A stretch of 64,000 nt of DNA from Trogon surrucura. Taxonomy: Eukaryota > Chordata > Aves > Trogoniformes > Trogonidae. Where the stretch lies: assembly GCA_020746105.1 (NCBI GenBank), contig CM036626.1, forward strand, positions 21,131,001-21,195,000, written 5' to 3'. The notes below the pieces were generated by a model that saw nothing but the letters and a program-made list of their open reading frames with translations, was not told the origin of the DNA and did no database searches. The translations under genes and the position numbers were made by a program. Below, piece by piece: positions 52,331-62,988 of the stretch (the stretch's first letter is position 1; each line of letters opens with the position of its first letter).

Positions 52331-53439
52331 GTTAAGCAGAGAGCTCCCCAGGGAGCACTGCCAGAGCCTCGCTGAAGCGATGTTAAGTCTTGGTTTACTT
52401 AAAAAGCTTAAGTCTAGCAGTGTATGTGCATACACACGGCTCCCAAAATAAAGCTGGGCTGAGCTCGGTGGGTCGTGCTGGGCACCGGGCGGATCTGCGC
52501 TTCCTCACCTTCTTCACTCAGAGGGTGTAGAGGGGCTGTGAATTACTGCCCCACTTTATTCTGCTCTGCAGCAAAACGAGCCACGTTGTGGCCCAACGCT
52601 ATGTAATTTAATAATTAAGAAGTACTTTATGGCACAGATACCGGTAAGAAGGAGCAAGCGCAGGTCGTGTGGAAAGTGCGTTGGGAGCTGTCTTTAAGCT
52701 CGTTGGATTTGCTGCTGGTCCCTGCAGCCCGTTCCTCTGGTGTCCGATGGGTGGCCAGAAGGATGTTCTTCTCCTTTAGGGAAAGTTTTTAGCAGATACA
52801 AAGTCCTGAACTCGCATTTTACGCCTGGCACAGCAGGAGGCAACTCCACCACGCCTAATTCCGTGTAATTACAGTTTCTTTCAGCCTCTTGTTTCCCAGG
52901 GGAATGAGCTAATTGAAGTCACTTCACCATGGGCCGCTAAAGGATCATCCAGATCTTTGATCCTCTCTGGTTGTTGGTGGGTTTTTTTTTAAACAATAGC
53001 TGGTATTTTACAGTGCCATTAACATGTCAGGTCACCCCTGAACGCTTTTATGAGTCTGTTTGCATAACAAGGTACCCAAGTTAATTCTGAATGTGCTTGT
53101 TTACAAAGGAGGAGCATCATGGTAATGTTAATGAATCAGTCTTTAGCTGGTCTGTAGGTCCTGGTTTGCAAAAAAAATAATAACCGAGTTACCTCTTGTA
53201 GTGAAACCACACGGTGATGGAGCAGTGAGTGCTGCTGGGGCACCTATGGCGTGCGTGACCCCCTGCTACCTCCCTTTCCTAGCGACGGTAAGACCTGCCA
53301 AACACAAAGTCAAAAGAGAAATAACCTCTAAGTTCTTCTACTCAGTCTCTTATATTTAGCTCCTACTTGTAGGACAGGTGGGAAACTGGCACAAGATAAT
53401 TGGGTATGGTCTATGCTAAATGAGGAAATGCTCTGTAGG

Positions 53440-53850
53440 ACTGGAGTTATTCGAGTTCATTAGGGACAGTTTTAGAGATAAGTCAGGGACTTGGCAACGT
53501 GTTAATGGAATTTGCCGGTGACACAAAAGTCAGCCCGTGCAGAGGAGGGTGGGTATATAGGAAGAAAGAGATGACTGAAAGGGCTGCATTAATAAAAATA
53601 ATATCAATAATAAAATGTACAAGACTTGGAAATGAAAAACTTCTGCCGTAAGTGGAAAATTACAGTTTTAGATGATGAAGAGAAGAACTTAAATATTCTT
53701 ACAGATGTTTTCTGATAAAGTAGAACTTGATACAGCGATGTAGGGTGCCAGTTACAATTCTGGTCACTTTGTTCAGAAGGAATGTTAATTGGAACGGGTG
53801 TGGAAAAGGAGTTTTCCACGTTCCCCGTGAGTGTTGCAGCCTATCTTTCA
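53440..53850 (+). mobile_element. Degraded LINE reverse-transcriptase region (CR1/L2 clade)
   Basis: Two separated blocks match the order seen in CR1-type reverse transcriptases. At about 53501-53530 the translation MEFAGDTKV lines up with the FADDTKL catalytic motif, with the first Asp replaced by Gly. About 230 bases later (53755-53800) 'caattctggtcact...ttcagaaggaatg' lines up with the family's V-Q-F-W segment and the following 'aagaaggat' region. The spacing fits the normal distance between these motifs. The DNA between them is AT-rich and full of indels, so no continuous frame remains. The element is inactive and much older than the seven clear CR1 copies. The edges are uncertain. Chance similarity is possible but two motifs in the right order and orientation make it less likely. 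Confidence 0.5.
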
Positions 53851-54299
53851 ACAGGATCCCAAAAGGAGCCCAGCAGGCCAAAGCTGGAGATGAGGTCAAC
53901 TTGTTTTCTGCAGATGCTTCCGTGTGAAAAACCAGAAGGTCGCTACAAAGCCAAAGGGATGGGAACAGGCAGTGTGAATTTCTGAGTGAACCAAGACCAA
54001 AATCCACACCTAAAACCTCCGTGCTGTGGGAATATAGACCATGCAAGGAACCTCCTCAGCTGCAGAGCGGAGACGTTGGTCGACAAACTAACCGGTGCGT
54101 TGTGGTCAGCTGTGCTAGCAAGGACTCAGGGAGCCAGGCTTGGAGCCTGGTGCTCTACACTGATTTTTTTTTAGGTTTTTGATTAGGTGTGGTTTGTTCT
54201 CTCCAGGTGGTATGAAGAAGCAGATAGGAGAAAATTGAACAGAAAATCTTCAATTGTCTTCAGGGACTGCAGCACTGGAAGGAGAGGGCAAAGCACTGA

Positions 54300-54345
54300 T
54301 GGGTTTTTTTGTTGGGTTTTGTGGGTTTTTTAGTGTGTGTTTGTG
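54300..54345. repeat. T/G-rich low-complexity tract with GGG runs
   Basis: GGG runs spaced by T-rich segments ('gggtttttttgttgggttttgtgggtttttt'). Three GGG runs are present, one short of a standard four-run G-quadruplex motif. Confidence 0.75.
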
Positions 54346-56750
54346 ATGCATTTACATTACCAGTGTGGCCAAGTCCCCAAGGAGAACTTCAGGCAGGTTC
54401 TGAGTGTATTTTGAGGTTGTGGTGAGAGCCATCATGTTCCCAGGGCTCTGGGAAGAAATCAGGAAGGTGCTGACCGATAATAGCAGAGCAGAAATTTCGA
54501 AAAGTTCCCTTTTAAATCTGTGCAAGACCAGAGCTAACCCTCAGAGTGGCCCATATCTGCAGCTAAATCTTCCACTTTCTTTTCAGTGTGCAATTTCGCA
54601 GCACTCTGATTGCTCTTCCACAGCTTTTTCATCACCACGCTGTACAAGAAAGTAGAACATTACTAACAATTAGCTGAACTCTGCAACCTTCGCTCACAAA
54701 GAATCCCATTGCCTTCAGTGGGACCACTTCCCAGGGTTGGATTCTGATTTTCGTCCCTTCCCATTTATCATTTGAGAAGGAGCTTAACAGAATCTTTATT
54801 TCTAGAGAATACGATATTTTGGTAAGAGAATCCATCACACCTATGAGCACATTTGGTTAAAGCAAGACTTACAACCATCAACGGTCTGGAAAGGCACATA
54901 ACAAGAGCTTTCCTGACTGGGAAGGTCATTTCATGGAAGATTTTAAATTTTACAGCACTGTCATTTTTTAAATTTTATTTTGGGGGAGGGTGGTTCGTGT
55001 CAACGCATGGTGCAAAGAAAGCATCTAAATGAACCAGCACTACTTAATCCAACTAAGAAAATAATTAAACGAGGAGTAAGCAGACACATATGGCTGAAAG
55101 AATGGATCTTCTGTCTGCTACTATATAGTAATATCCAAATACTCTGAGAAAACCTAATTGTAAAGCACTTAGAAAGTGTTCATCTGGTAATTCTTCCTGA
55201 GTGACAGCTTCCCACATCCTGATGTCTGATGTATTAGGGATTTCTTGCCCTCAGGGGATTTTTGTAGGCTAAATAAGCCCTTTTCCAGATAACCTGTGAT
55301 GTGGGGAAATACCTGAACTCCATAAGAAAAAAAACAGATGACTCTGCGCAGGTATATAATTGCAATAACAATAACAAAAATAATCATAACTTTTTTTTTC
55401 CAAGACTTAGAGTCCTACACATTGAGGCTGGTACCCTACGTGTCCAGAAGAAGGTTTGCTCGATCTCTGAAGGTTCTGGAAGGTCACTGGGACTGCGTCC
55501 CCATCAGTCGGTGCCGGCCGTGGGTAGTTCTGCGCGGCTCCTGTTGCCTGATTAATTCTGGTACTCTCTGCTCTTGGAATGTAGCACTTCTGTTGCCTCG
55601 CTTTATTACCAGCCCTCACCCCTCCAGGCATTTCTCCACAATAGATTTTTCACGACTCCCGCAGCCGAATGATATTTTTCTCCTCCACCTCCATCTCCAC
55701 GCTCGGCTTGATGGGGGACGTGCTGAGCTGCTCCAGCCTGGGGTGGGCAGGCTGAGCTGGGCTTTTCCCCTCGGGTAAAGGTGAGTTCAGCTGGGCGGCG
55801 GCCTCAGAGGATGAGGACAACCTTAAAAACAGCTTTTTTTCTGCAGCCAGGTTGGGTAGCAGCGTGCTCACATTCAGCTCTGCTGCCCGAGGGGCTGCAA
55901 CACCGTTTGCAATATATGTCAGCACAGGTGTAGTTGAAATTTAATCCCTGTTTAGGAATGGAAAAATGAGTATTTTCAATAAAACTGGGACTCAAGAAAA
56001 AAACAAAAAGAGGCCCATTCTTACTTCTGACTTGTCTTTCGCCTGACAATTAAAAGAATTAATTATTTCCATCATGTTTGACAGTCCCACAAGTTGCTCC
56101 CACCAGTTAAAACACATTTGTACTTTCATTAATTTGAATTTACAGGAAGAAAAAAAAAAATTGTCCAGCAGAGAGGCGTTTGCAAACATCAAGATTTGGA
56201 AAACAGTTATTCCTGCATGCTCTGAAGCCTCATGTTTTTTCCACTTTGTTTTCAAGTCTAAAAATGACAGGATGGTCGACATGACCGTAGCTTCAAAATT
56301 GGGACTGTAAATTTGACAAATGCTGCGGCCGCACGTGGTTTTACTTCCATGAATAATCTTTTTCTTCCAACAAGACCGCTCCTGGAGGAGGAGGAGGGGG
56401 CTGACCCATGGAACCTTTCTAAGAGACACTCCGATAACTCGTGTTTTTTCTCTTCACCAGTGCTGTTTGCTGGCGCGCTTGACATTTCTTTTACGTTTTT
56501 TGTGCCACCTACTACAGCTCCCTCTGATCGAATCATGCTGCTCTTATTATTTCTGTTTCTTGCCTTTTTCCAGTGTGCTGAAAATACTTGCATTCTTGTT
56601 TGCTATTGATCAGATAATCCACAGGTCTGAGCAGCTCTGACGTACCAGGCACTGCAGGCTGATGTATTGGAAAATAAATACACAGAAGGAGTATTTTACA
56701 CTTCCTTCCCTGTACTTACACAATGTTTTAATATTTGCAATATGTTTTTG

Positions 56751-56796
56751 ATGCATTACAATTGACAGCAATTACAGAACAATACCTGTAATGCAT
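56751..56796. repeat. Perfect 10-bp inverted repeat
   Basis: The arms are ATGCATTACA at 56751-56760 and TGTAATGCAT at 56787-56796, exact reverse complements, with a 26-base loop that contains 'aattgacagcaatt'. It could form a small hairpin or be a paired binding site for POU-type factors, which recognise ATGCA/TAAT combinations. No flanking repeat or transposon end is seen. Confidence 0.6.
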
Positions 56797-57350
56797 GTTT
56801 CCAGGAGGGGTATTGGAGAGAAAGCAAAACAACCAGTAATCCTTTTGAAAATACTCAGCTTTGCTCTCTTCCCCTTCAAAAAACTCTGTCGTAGATCAAA
56901 TAATTGGTTTGCAACCAATGCTTAATACACTTTCAGCAGGTTTGAAACAACATGTGTCAGTCCACAATAGCTAAATGATAGTCAATGGCCGGAGTACGGG
57001 TCACTTTTTTTGAGCACAATTATTCCAGCGTGGCTCAGAATTGGCGAGAAGGACACAACAGGCGTGTCCTCAAGGGGATAAACATAAAAATATTGAAAAC
57101 GGTGCAGAATTTGGTCATTAGAGGTGGTGAGTGGAGTCATCTTCGGTTTCATCTTACTCCAGTGAAGTTGGAGAGCTTTTGAAGACGGGATGGTACTGGG
57201 AAGATGGAGCTGCTCTTCTGAAGCGTACGGAAGCCTCCTGTTGTTGTTCATCTCCAGAATCCAGCGGTGGGATGGGGCACCCCCACAAGAGATTCACCTC
57301 ACGCACACATTGCCTGGAGTTTGTGAAGAGAATCAAGTCAGGGTTGTTGA

Positions 57351-57372
57351 TTTTTTTTTTTTTTTTTTTTTT
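57351..57372. repeat. Poly-T run, 22 bases, longest homopolymer in the window
   Basis: An uninterrupted T-run. On the minus strand it would be a 22-base poly-A, but the sequence beyond it shows no recognisable retroposed gene or SINE. Confidence 0.95.
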
Positions 57373-60359
57373 CGTTCTAAGACAAATATGTTTTCCTCCC
57401 TAGGATACAACAGCAAAGCTTTTGGCAACTTTATGAGGCTCTCAGAATTTTATAGTGGGTTGGATGCAGGTGTGTAGAGCTCTGGGTGCTGGTGAGCAGG
57501 CTCCAGCCTGTCCTCGTGGCAATAGGACAAGGTCAACACAGCAGCTGTTCCAGACTTCCACCAAAACTGAAGCCTGTGAGGGTCTGGAGGTGAAACTGTG
57601 CACGTTTGAATGAAAATTCAACACAGCTCGGGAGCGTTTGCTCCTGCCCAGCTGGCCACCTGTTCAGGGTCCCCCAGGAGCTTCTCCAAAGGCTTCTGAA
57701 ATATCTGAAAGGAGGACCTTAGAGTTTGGCCAATGGAGTAGATTCAGGTGTCTGTGCAAACCAATGTCTGAGTTATTTCTCTCTCTGAGAGATTATGAAG
57801 AGCAGGCTCAATTCATAACCTCTTCCAACTTTCAGCTTCAGCCAGGACTGAAAAATTACCTCGTTTTGCTTACACCATAATTACCACCCGGCCAACTACA
57901 AAGACATGGAATCATCAAACGACTTGCCTCTGCAGTTGAGCTGCATTTTTACTGCGCGATTTATAGACCTGTAACAAGGAGACCCTTCTCTAATAAAGGG
58001 TTTTTCCAAATGAATTTGCCTCGGTTTCATAGGTCACACTGCTCACTTTTGGTTCTTTCGTCTGCCATTTGCCATGGCCGTTAAACAGCTTTAAAATTAA
58101 AGTGTGATTATTCAGAAACCACTTCATAAAAGATGATGTGCTATTTGCCACTGTTTTTTTCCTTTATGCTTTGCACAAGGCAAAAGAAACTGCTGAGTTC
58201 GAACCAGCAATGGAAAGTTCATTATGGATAATTGTTGATTAGATAGGAAAGTGAATTATAGAAAAGAGTTCAGAAACATCTAATTATCTTCAGCACGGAC
58301 ATGATGCTTTACAGATGAGGAGGGAGCGTGCAGCTTGCGCTGCCGTTGGTGGCACCGAGGTTGCTAATGGGCCTCTTGCTAATGCAGCTGGACCAATATG
58401 GGAGAAATTGTAGAATATTTCATTTCACTGCTGCTACAAAGCACATTTCCTCTGTTCGGCTTCTGGAGATGAATGAAAGGCAGACTGTAATTTTAAAGGA
58501 AAAAAAATGCATTGGTGGTAATGCAAGGTGGGTGCTTTGCTGAGGAGGGAGGTTGGGTTTGAATATATTCTGTCTAATATTTCCTTCTTCAGGTTGACCT
58601 CCTGATGCCGTTGGTCCAATGAGTGGCACCTTATCCCATCACACACATTCCAAAATGGGGCCAACTTCTGGTGGAAGGCTTCTATGGACCAGGTAGTTCT
58701 TCCCAAGGAGTGAGAGAGAGAATGATAGGAAATTGTAGTTGCCAGTGCCTTATTTTTTCCTTGGAATAATGAAATGCTAAAATAATACTAACTGTCTCAG
58801 TCTTGTTCTGAGCACAAATACTTGTGTAGAGGATGGTGTTATATGAGAGAAGTGAAGGTTTGAGAACATAGGGATCTGGGAAAGGATTTTAGTATTTAGG
58901 GCAGGTTGGTAACTGAGGAGGGGGAAAAAGACGGAATTAAAACCAAAACATGTATTTGGGGAGAAGGAAAAGAAGCCTTTCCATGTCTTTGTGCTACTAA
59001 AATCAGCAAGTAACAATCAGGGATGTTGTGAGCTGTAAAGGAGCCGTGTTGTCCTCTCATAACCGGTGTGTGAGAATGGGGAAAGGGAAAGGCCACTCAG
59101 AGTGAAAATGTCAAGAAAATAAAGATGTCTTTTAAAGTACGGGGACTTGAGAGTTAACCTGAAAGACAGAATGTTCTGCTGAAGCCAGTGCGCAAGGTTA
59201 CACCTGTACATATTTTTCTCCCCCCCTCCAAAGTCTGCTTTTTCCAAGCCTCATTAACCATTTTGCTGAACATTACAATCATTACTCTTCTGCCAGGTTT
59301 TATCACATTTTTCAACCTTTTAGGTGCAGACCTTAGAATTATTGATCCAATGAATCACACTGACTGAGGTGCTGGCTGCTGCTGAAACACTTCTGTACAA
59401 ACCAGGATGTTGGCTAAACCGTGAGCATTTTTTTTTTTTTTTCCTGACTATTCTTTGTGTAAGGGAGTATTTTTCCACGTGAAGACACGGTGGAAAGTAT
59501 GGAGGCATCGCCTCTTTGCCATTTTTGTGGCACTGCATGATATTTAAGACATCTAATGGCAATGATGCAGGAACACCTAAAAAAGCCAGCCAAATACATT
59601 TTCTTCTTCATTACTGAAAATAACGAGTTCTGTGCACTGCAGAGACATTCTCTGTGCAGTACCTGAGGCTAGTGATATTATTTTGGAGTTTTGTTTGCTA
59701 ACTGAGGTCATTTGGCAGGCAGTGAGAGGAGTAGGAAGAGCTTGACTCACCTCTTGGGGTGATGACCTCCAGCAAAAGAGGGTTTGTAGGAATCTCCCGT
59801 TTGCACCAACACAACGACTGTTGATTATGTGTCTGTAACACCTGCAGTGCTACCGGAGATGTGATGGATGCAGATAAGCATTGCTCATCTCTTTTTGCTT
59901 TTTAAACCTTCTATTTATTTGTATGTTTTGGGAACGCCATAAGACTAAGTTATTTGTGTGACCAACTGATTTTGACTGAGCTACAGAAAAATCCTGCCTT
60001 CGCTGCCAGAGGGCATGTGTGTACATTGAGTTAGGAGCTTTGGATTTTTGTCTTGTAATCGGGATTATGGTACTTAAAGAACGGGCCTAGAGAGTTCATC
60101 CACTGCACAACTGATTAGTGTAATTTAAAATCTAGAATAAACATGCAGCTGGATGTGATATTCTCTGTGTTGATCGTTACTGAGCCTGACCATAAAAAAA
60201 AAAAAAAAGAGGAAGAATATCTTTTAGAAGAAACACAGTGAAATCACTGATGAAATCAACAGCGGTTGAGGTGTGAGGAGTTACCGCGTTCCTGATGTAT
60301 GTGCCCTAATTACAGAGCTGGTCATAAACTTTGATCAGCTGTAAGAGATGTGACAATAC

Positions 60360-60703
60360 AGACCTCATCGTGCTCTACTATTACTTGAAAGGACGTTGTA
60401 GAGAGGTTGCTACTGGTCTTTTCTCACAGGTCATTAGGGACAGAACCAGGGGGAACGGGTTCAAGGTGCAACAGGGCAAGTTTAGGCTGGACATTAGGAA
60501 GAAATTCTTCACGGAAAGAGTGCTCAGACACTGGCACAGACTGCCCAGGGAGGGGCTTGAGTTGCCATCCCTGGGTGTGTTTGAGTGTCGCTTAGATGTG
60601 GTGTTGGGTGAGATGGCTTAGGGGCTAAATTGTAGTGTAGGGTTAATGGTTGGACTCGATGATCCCAAGGGTCTTTTCCAACCTGAACTGTTCTATGATT
60701 CTA
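60360..60703 (+). mobile_element. CR1 LINE fragment, 3' end, open ORF2 C-terminus
   Basis: This is the only clear CR1 copy on the plus strand. It starts inside ORF2 at 'gacctcatcgtgctctac' and reads without a stop to the TAG at 60619-60621, about 86 codons. The frame includes [47 protein letters not shown] and [16 protein letters not shown], all standard for the CR1 ORF2 C-terminus. A ~80-base 3' UTR follows, with 'ggttggactcgatgatccc' and a TTCTATGATTCTA tail. The open frame suggests limited age. The tail differs from the copies just downstream, so it belongs to another CR1 subfamily. The upstream two thirds of the element, including the endonuclease and RT core, is missing. Confidence 0.95.
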
Positions 60704-61195
60704 AGACAATAACAATAAATTGGTTAAAGTTAAGCTGTCAAAGATGCCCAAACATCTGCTAAGTCTGAAATGAAACATAAGAATGGTTTAATCCTGAAAA
60801 ACTCAGTTCTGGTGACACCCCTCAGGCTGGATCCAGATGTATTTAGGGGAAAAGTGCAGGACTCAATGCGGAAGAATTTGTCCAGGGGGTAGACATGAAA
60901 ATAAACACTATTTATTAAGTAGTGTAAAGATAAGGAACATATCTGTAGACCAAAGTATTACTTTTATTTTCATTGTTTCAGTAGGATGGGAGCAACCACC
61001 TCCCTCTTGGAAGAGCCTGAATCCGAGACGAGGCAGGGAAGGCACAGATGCTCCTGCCTTGTTCCTGTTTCGAGTTGCTCCAGGGAATTTGTAACCCAGT
61101 CAGGAACAAGACGTTCCAAGTCTCAGACTAGTGCTTGAATGTCAGGTTTCTTCATCTTCTATCTCAAGAAGTTCACATTTGGTTTTTATTTTGTG

Positions 61196-61418
61196 TAGAA
61201 TCGTAGAATGGGTTGGGTTGGAAGGAGCTTTTGAAGGTCACCTAATCCAACCCCTCTGCAGGGACATCTTCCACCTGACCAGGTTGCTCAGAGCCCCGTC
61301 CATCCTGACCTTGAACACTTCCAAACATGGGGCATCTACCACCTCTCTGGGCAACCTGGGCCAGTGTTTTACCACCCTCATTCTAAAAAATTCCTTCCTT
61401 AGATCCAGTCTAAATAAG
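61196..61418 (-). mobile_element. CR1 LINE fragment, 3' end
   Basis: This minus-strand CR1 has its 3' tail at the left (tagaatcgtagaatg) and is truncated at about 61418. The coding part reads FRLDLRKEFFRMRVVKHWPR, then LPREVVDAPCLEVFKVRMDG and ALSNLVRW, a CR1 ORF2 C-terminus of the type ending in 'GALSNL', shared with the next two copies. The frame is open across the recognisable portion. The tail of this copy faces the tail of the plus-strand CR1 at 60703 across about 490 bases of unique DNA. Confidence 0.95.
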
Positions 61419-62340
61419 TACCTGGACTTCTTAAAGCAGCCAGAGAAATCCTGCACCTTCCCCTGGCATCCCCTAGACAGCAATACAAGAGTATCCCCCA
61501 TATAATATAAATGAGATACATTCTCTTCATTAATTATTAGATAAGTTATAATGATCTTTAAAAACATCAGATAAGCTAATTATATTGTAAGCAGCCATTT
61601 CTTTTGTGTTTACAGAATGAAATGCATAATTCATGAGTTTAACAAGTCCCAGCACTAAACTTGGATTACAAAACTGCATATGGATATTCAGTTTACCACA
61701 AAATATATGTTGGCAAGGAACTTAAGACAACATATTTTGGCAGATCGGAGTTGCTCTCTGTAAGGCTCAAGAGAAATGAGCTGTGTGATTTATTTTGTAG
61801 AAAAATGTTTTGATAGAATATTCAACAGAATTTCCCAATTCACTCGTCTGTTTTGTTTCTAAGAATAAAGAAATTGAAATAGTTAATAATTTTGAATGGA
61901 ATTAACTTTTCTGCAGCAAAGCAAACAACAGCAGAAAACCTGTGGTAGTTCTCTTGCAGCTTTCCAAAACAATTAAGTGGTAATGACTGCTGAAGAGAGT
62001 TTCATGTCATTTCAAACACTGGTTGGAACAATTGGAAGCTACAAATTTTTCTCATTGCAACTTCATCATCTGAAAGGAAATGACTAATTTGGAGTTTGTT
62101 GTTATTGGTTTATAGCCCATGAAATATAAGTATATAAGTAAACATTCCCATGAATTGAGATCTATAATATATATTATGTGAAACAGTTAAAAATTAAATA
62201 GTGCTTTACCTGCAGCTGAGCCAGGCTAAATTACAAGCAGGTCTGAAGGGTGTGGTGTTCAGCCCAGTGCATCCTGCCCGGATGGGAGCTGCTGGCAGGT
62301 TTCTCACCAAATATTGTCCGATTTGATGCAGCCTTGACCT

Positions 62341-62551
62341 TCATAGGATCCTAGAATGCGTTGCGTTGGAAGAGATCTTCAAAGGCCATCTTGTCCAACC
62401 TCCCTGCAGGGAGCAGGGACATCTTTCACTAGCTCAGGTTGCTCAGAGCCCCATCCAACCTGGCCTTGGATGTCTCCAGGGATGGAGCCTTCATCACCTC
62501 TCTGGGCAACCTGTGCCAGGATCCCACCACCCTCATCATAAAGAACTTTCC
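62341..62551 (-). mobile_element. CR1 LINE fragment, 3' end
   Basis: This is a minus-strand CR1 3' fragment of about 210 bases. The tail at the left is slightly worn (tcataggatcctagaatg). On the element strand the coding part reads FMMRVVGSWHRLPREVMKAP, then SLETSKARLDGALSNLS, the same subfamily signature as the copies at 61.2 and 62.8 kb. It is truncated before the FRLDLRK block. The surrounding DNA differs from that of the other two copies, so these are separate insertions and not one duplicated segment. Confidence 0.93.
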
Positions 62552-62780
62552 ACAGTGACTTGTTCCCTGTGAGCAACACCTCTCTCCATCCTCTGCCGTT
62601 AGCTGCACCTCAAGCAAACATCTTCACGAGGTGGAAGGGATGAGGACCACCAAGGAGCCGAGAAGGATGTGAAGCTGGGGGTGCTACTGGCTGCAAGCTG
62701 AGAGGTGAGCATTGTCCGGGCTGTGTTGCAGACAATACAGCCTATATTACTTAATCACCACCAACAGCTATGTCCCTTCT

Positions 62781-62988
62781 GAATCATAGAATGATTAAGA
62801 TTGGAAGGGACCTTGAAGGTCATCTCGTTCCAACCCCCGGCTGTGGGCAGGGACACGTCTCTCCCACCAGCCCAGGTTGCTCCAAGCCCCATCCAGCCTG
62901 GCCTTGAACACCTCCAGGGATGGAGCATCCACACCCTCCTTGGGCAACCTGTGCCAGTGCTTCACCACTCTCATGGTGAAAGGCTCAT
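62781..62988 (-). mobile_element. CR1 LINE fragment, 3' end
   Basis: This is a minus-strand CR1 3' fragment with a good tail (gaatcatagaatga) at the left edge. The coding part reads PFTMRVVKHWHRLPKEGVDA, then PSLEVFKARLDGAWSNLGWW, with no stop over the recognisable portion. The element strand is truncated near 62988, just before an A-run at 62996-63003 that may be unrelated. It lies about 230 bases from the previous copy and has the same orientation and subfamily. Confidence 0.94.

Larger units (their letters stand above)
37126..53439. other. Unique noncoding DNA with simple repeats
   Basis: The longest stretch without a recognised element, apart from the listed simple repeats, duplications and the 40.0 kb candidate enhancer. 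Further runs: T at 38962-38972, 42605-42618, 50190-50204 and 51855-51865, and A at 44860-44870, 47555-47565, 49449-49462 and 51223-51234. A GC-richer patch at 44.96-45.24 kb has open frames on both strands but no motif. Confidence 0.65.
53851..60359. other. Unique noncoding DNA
   Basis: No gene is recognised. Contains a CpG-bearing segment at 55.4-56.4 kb with a GCGGCCGC site at 56325-56332 that runs into a CACGTG E-box, the inverted repeat at 56.75 kb, T-runs at 57351 and 59428, and an A-run at 60194-60208 about 150 bases before the plus-strand CR1. Confidence 0.65.

Noticed and set aside
55992-56609. Overlapping long frames on both strands
   Set aside because: The frames are open in both directions because stop triplets happen to be few here. 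Neither product has family features.
58190-58215. tRNA B-box-like 'gagttcgaacc'
   Set aside because: No A box, cloverleaf or terminator at the right distances.
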